Assembly: GCA_963751955.1 (NCBI GenBank)
Contig: CAVVWM010000011.1
Location: 558,001 to 622,000, forward strand
DNA length: 64,000 nucleotides
Direction of reading: 5' to 3'
Source: JABDIY01 sp963751955
GTDB taxonomy: Bacteria; Actinomycetota; Acidimicrobiia; Acidimicrobiales; SZUA-35
Shown one piece after another: positions 62,600-64,000 of this stretch (its first letter is position 1; every line of letters starts with the position of its first letter). The notes beneath the pieces are model-generated. The model did no database searches. It saw only the letters and a list, made by a program, of their open reading frames with translations, and had not been told where the DNA came from. Both the position numbers and the translations under genes were made by a program.

Positions 62600-64000
62600 G
62601 TGAGTGACGCACCGTTGACGCTGGCCGACAAGGTTTGGGATCGCCATGTGGTACACGCCGGCGAGAACGGCGAACCAGACCTGCTGTACATCGATCTTCA
62701 TCTGGTCCACGAGGTCACCTCGCCTCAGGCCTTCGACGGGCTTCGAATCGCCGGCCGCAAAGTCCGCCGCCCCGATCTGACCGTCGCTACCGAAGACCAC
62801 AACGTCCCGACCGAGAACATCGACCAGCCAATCGATGACGAAATCAGTGCAAAGCAGATCGCGACTCTGCGGGCAAACACTGCCGAGTTCGGTATCAAGA
62901 ACCACCCGATGGGCTCACCGGGGCAAGGAATTGTGCACGTTATCGGCCCTGAACAAGGCCTCACCCGTCCCGGCATGACCATCGTGTGCGGTGACAGCCA
63001 CACAGCCACGCACGGAGCATTCGGTTCGATCGCATTTGGCATTGGCACAAGTGAGGTGGAGCATGTTCTCGCCACCCAAGCCCTGCAACAGCAGCGGCCC
63101 AAGACAATGAGCATCACCGTCGACGGCCCCCTTCCTGAAGGATCAACGGCAAAGGATCTGATCCTCGCGGTGATCGGTCACATCGGAACCGGCGGCGGAA
63201 TCGGCCACATCGTCGAGTACCGGGGGCAGGCCTTCACCGACCTGTCGATGGAGGGTCGAATGACGGTGTGCAACATGAGCATCGAGGCCGGGGCCAAAGC
63301 CGGAATGATCGCCCCCGACGAAACCACCTTCGAATACCTCAAGGGCAGAGAACACTGCCCCACCGGGACAGGATGGACCGCGGCCGTCGCCGATTGGAAA
63401 TCGCTGCCGACCGATCCCGGCGCAACCTTTGACACCGAGGTGGTGATCGACCCTTCAACGATCGTGCCTCAAGTCAGCTGGGGCACAAACCCTGGTCAGG
63501 TGGCGCCACTGGCCGGCTCTGTTCCCGGACCGGCCGATTTCGCCGACCCTGATCTCGCCGGAGCCGCCGAGCGAGCCCTGGAGTACATGGGCCTCGAAGC
63601 CGGAACGCCGTTCTCCGACGTTGCCATCGACACGGTGTTCATCGGTTCGTGCACCAACAGTCGAATCGAAGATCTCCGCGAGGCTGCTGCGGTGGCCAGA
63701 GGCCGCAAAGTGGCCGATGGCGTGCGGACGCTGGTGGTGCCGGGCTCTCATATGGTGAAAGCCCAGGCGGTAGCGGAAGGCCTCGACGCTGTATTCGAAC
63801 AGGCCGGCTTCGACTGGCGGGAACCAGGCTGCTCGATGTGCCTGGCGATGAATCCAGACAAGTTGTCTCCGGGCGAGCGTTGTGCATCCACGAGCAATCG
63901 GAACTTCGAAGGCCGCCAGGGCCGCGGAGGCCGCACGCATTTGGTCTCGCCCGGCGTTGCGGCAGCCACCGCGATCCTCGGACGTCTTGCGCACCCATCG
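62600..64000 (+). CDS. leuC: 3-isopropylmalate dehydratase large subunit (3' end outside window)
   Basis: LeuC with LeuD isomerises 2- to 3-isopropylmalate (and citramalate to methylmalate) using a [4Fe-4S] cluster. The start LTLADKVWDRHVVHAG is typical. Cluster ligands are visible: Cys351 in IGSCTNSRIEDL, and Cys411 and Cys414 in GCSMCLAMNPD, with SNRNFEGRQGRGGRTHLVSP after them. There are 467 codons up to the window edge with no stop, so only a few residues should be missing. The GTG at 62600 is chosen; ATG 62579 in the same frame, directly after AGGAGG, would add seven residues. leuD is expected just downstream. Confidence 0.93.
   Translation, partial: MSDAPLTLADKVWDRHVVHAGENGEPDLLYIDLHLVHEVTSPQAFDGLRIAGRKVRRPDLTVATEDHNVPTENIDQPIDDEISAKQIATLRANTAEFGIKNHPMGSPGQGIVHVIGPEQGLTRPGMTIVCGDSHTATHGAFGSIAFGIGTSEVEHVLATQALQQQRPKTMSITVDGPLPEGSTAKDLILAVIGHIGTGGGIGHIVEYRGQAFTDLSMEGRMTVCNMSIEAGAKAGMIAPDETTFEYLKGREHCPTGTGWTAAVADWKSLPTDPGATFDTEVVIDPSTIVPQVSWGTNPGQVAPLAGSVPGPADFADPDLAGAAERALEYMGLEAGTPFSDVAIDTVFIGSCTNSRIEDLREAAAVARGRKVADGVRTLVVPGSHMVKAQAVAEGLDAVFEQAGFDWREPGCSMCLAMNPDKLSPGERCASTSNRNFEGRQGRGGRTHLVSPGVAAATAILGRLAHPS

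Overview
The window looks like the core chromosome of an actinobacterium, most probably of the class Acidimicrobiia. The GC content is high (around 60% by eye), genes are tightly packed with 1-14 bp overlaps, GTG/TTG starts are common, and the LexA operator is of the CGAAC-N4-GTTCG type used by Gram-positive bacteria. A CofC/FbiD homologue points to coenzyme F420. The RND exporter has no membrane-fusion partner beside it. I see no rRNA, insertion sequence, prophage or CRISPR array. Placement below class level is inference.

Layout. 1-4324: an alcohol dehydrogenase cut by the window edge, an aldo/keto reductase, a Tat-type serpin and a D-2-hydroxyacid dehydrogenase. 4456-4938: a GC-rich mosaic repeat. 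4939-7309: imuA-imuB with a LexA box. 7343-9691: a calcium-repeat membrane protein, a GHMP sugar kinase that seems to start at CTG, a NifU_N-like protein and a small membrane protein. 9845-12067: two tandem paralogous lipoproteins. 12086-20593: rnhB, a PIG-L deacetylase, cofC/fbiD, gpsA, a Gfo/Idh/MocA oxidoreductase, a NUDIX protein and an unusual amidohydrolase. 20727-24971: purine/pyrimidine genes purK, upp, cdd and add, followed by an ABC exporter pair (24968-27347). 27344-34150: a giant beta-helix surface protein with a degenerate histidine-kinase-like membrane protein upstream. 34252-36456: a diguanylate cyclase and a yqgE gene, both carrying frameshifts. 36495-43754: map, a TauE/SafE permease, a crcB pair, a lipase-like hydrolase, a Rieske-ThDP fusion enzyme and an uncharacterised protein. 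43913-50060: a methyltransferase, then a MacB/FtsX-type permease (frameshifted near its end) with two ABC ATPases, the second fused through a membrane helix to an extracytoplasmic esterase. 50139-55781: a small membrane protein, tRNA-Glu, tRNA-Gln, a GPH-family symporter, a small lipoprotein, a YdcF-like protein, gltX, a second mosaic repeat and two small genes. 55813-64000: cimA, leuB, a membrane protein, greA, an RND exporter and leuC, which runs off the window.

How the genes work together. CimA, LeuB and LeuC, with LeuD presumably just outside, would make 2-oxobutyrate from pyruvate and acetyl-CoA for isoleucine, and LeuB/LeuC also serve leucine. PurK, Upp, Cdd and Add cover purine synthesis and nucleoside salvage. 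ImuA-ImuB form the accessory half of an SOS mutasome; the DnaE2 polymerase is not in the window.

The most novel-looking item is the module at 44945-50060. It contains an ABC nucleotide-binding domain that carries its own membrane anchor and an external serine esterase, encoded beside a large-loop permease and a separate ATPase. By analogy with FtsEX-controlled cell-wall hydrolases, it may couple cytoplasmic ATP hydrolysis to an envelope esterase. Other unusual features are the mosaic repeat that twice ends within 4 bp of a stop codon, the Rieske-ThDP fusion, an amidohydrolase without its HxH metal motif, and four reading-frame breaks in three genes.
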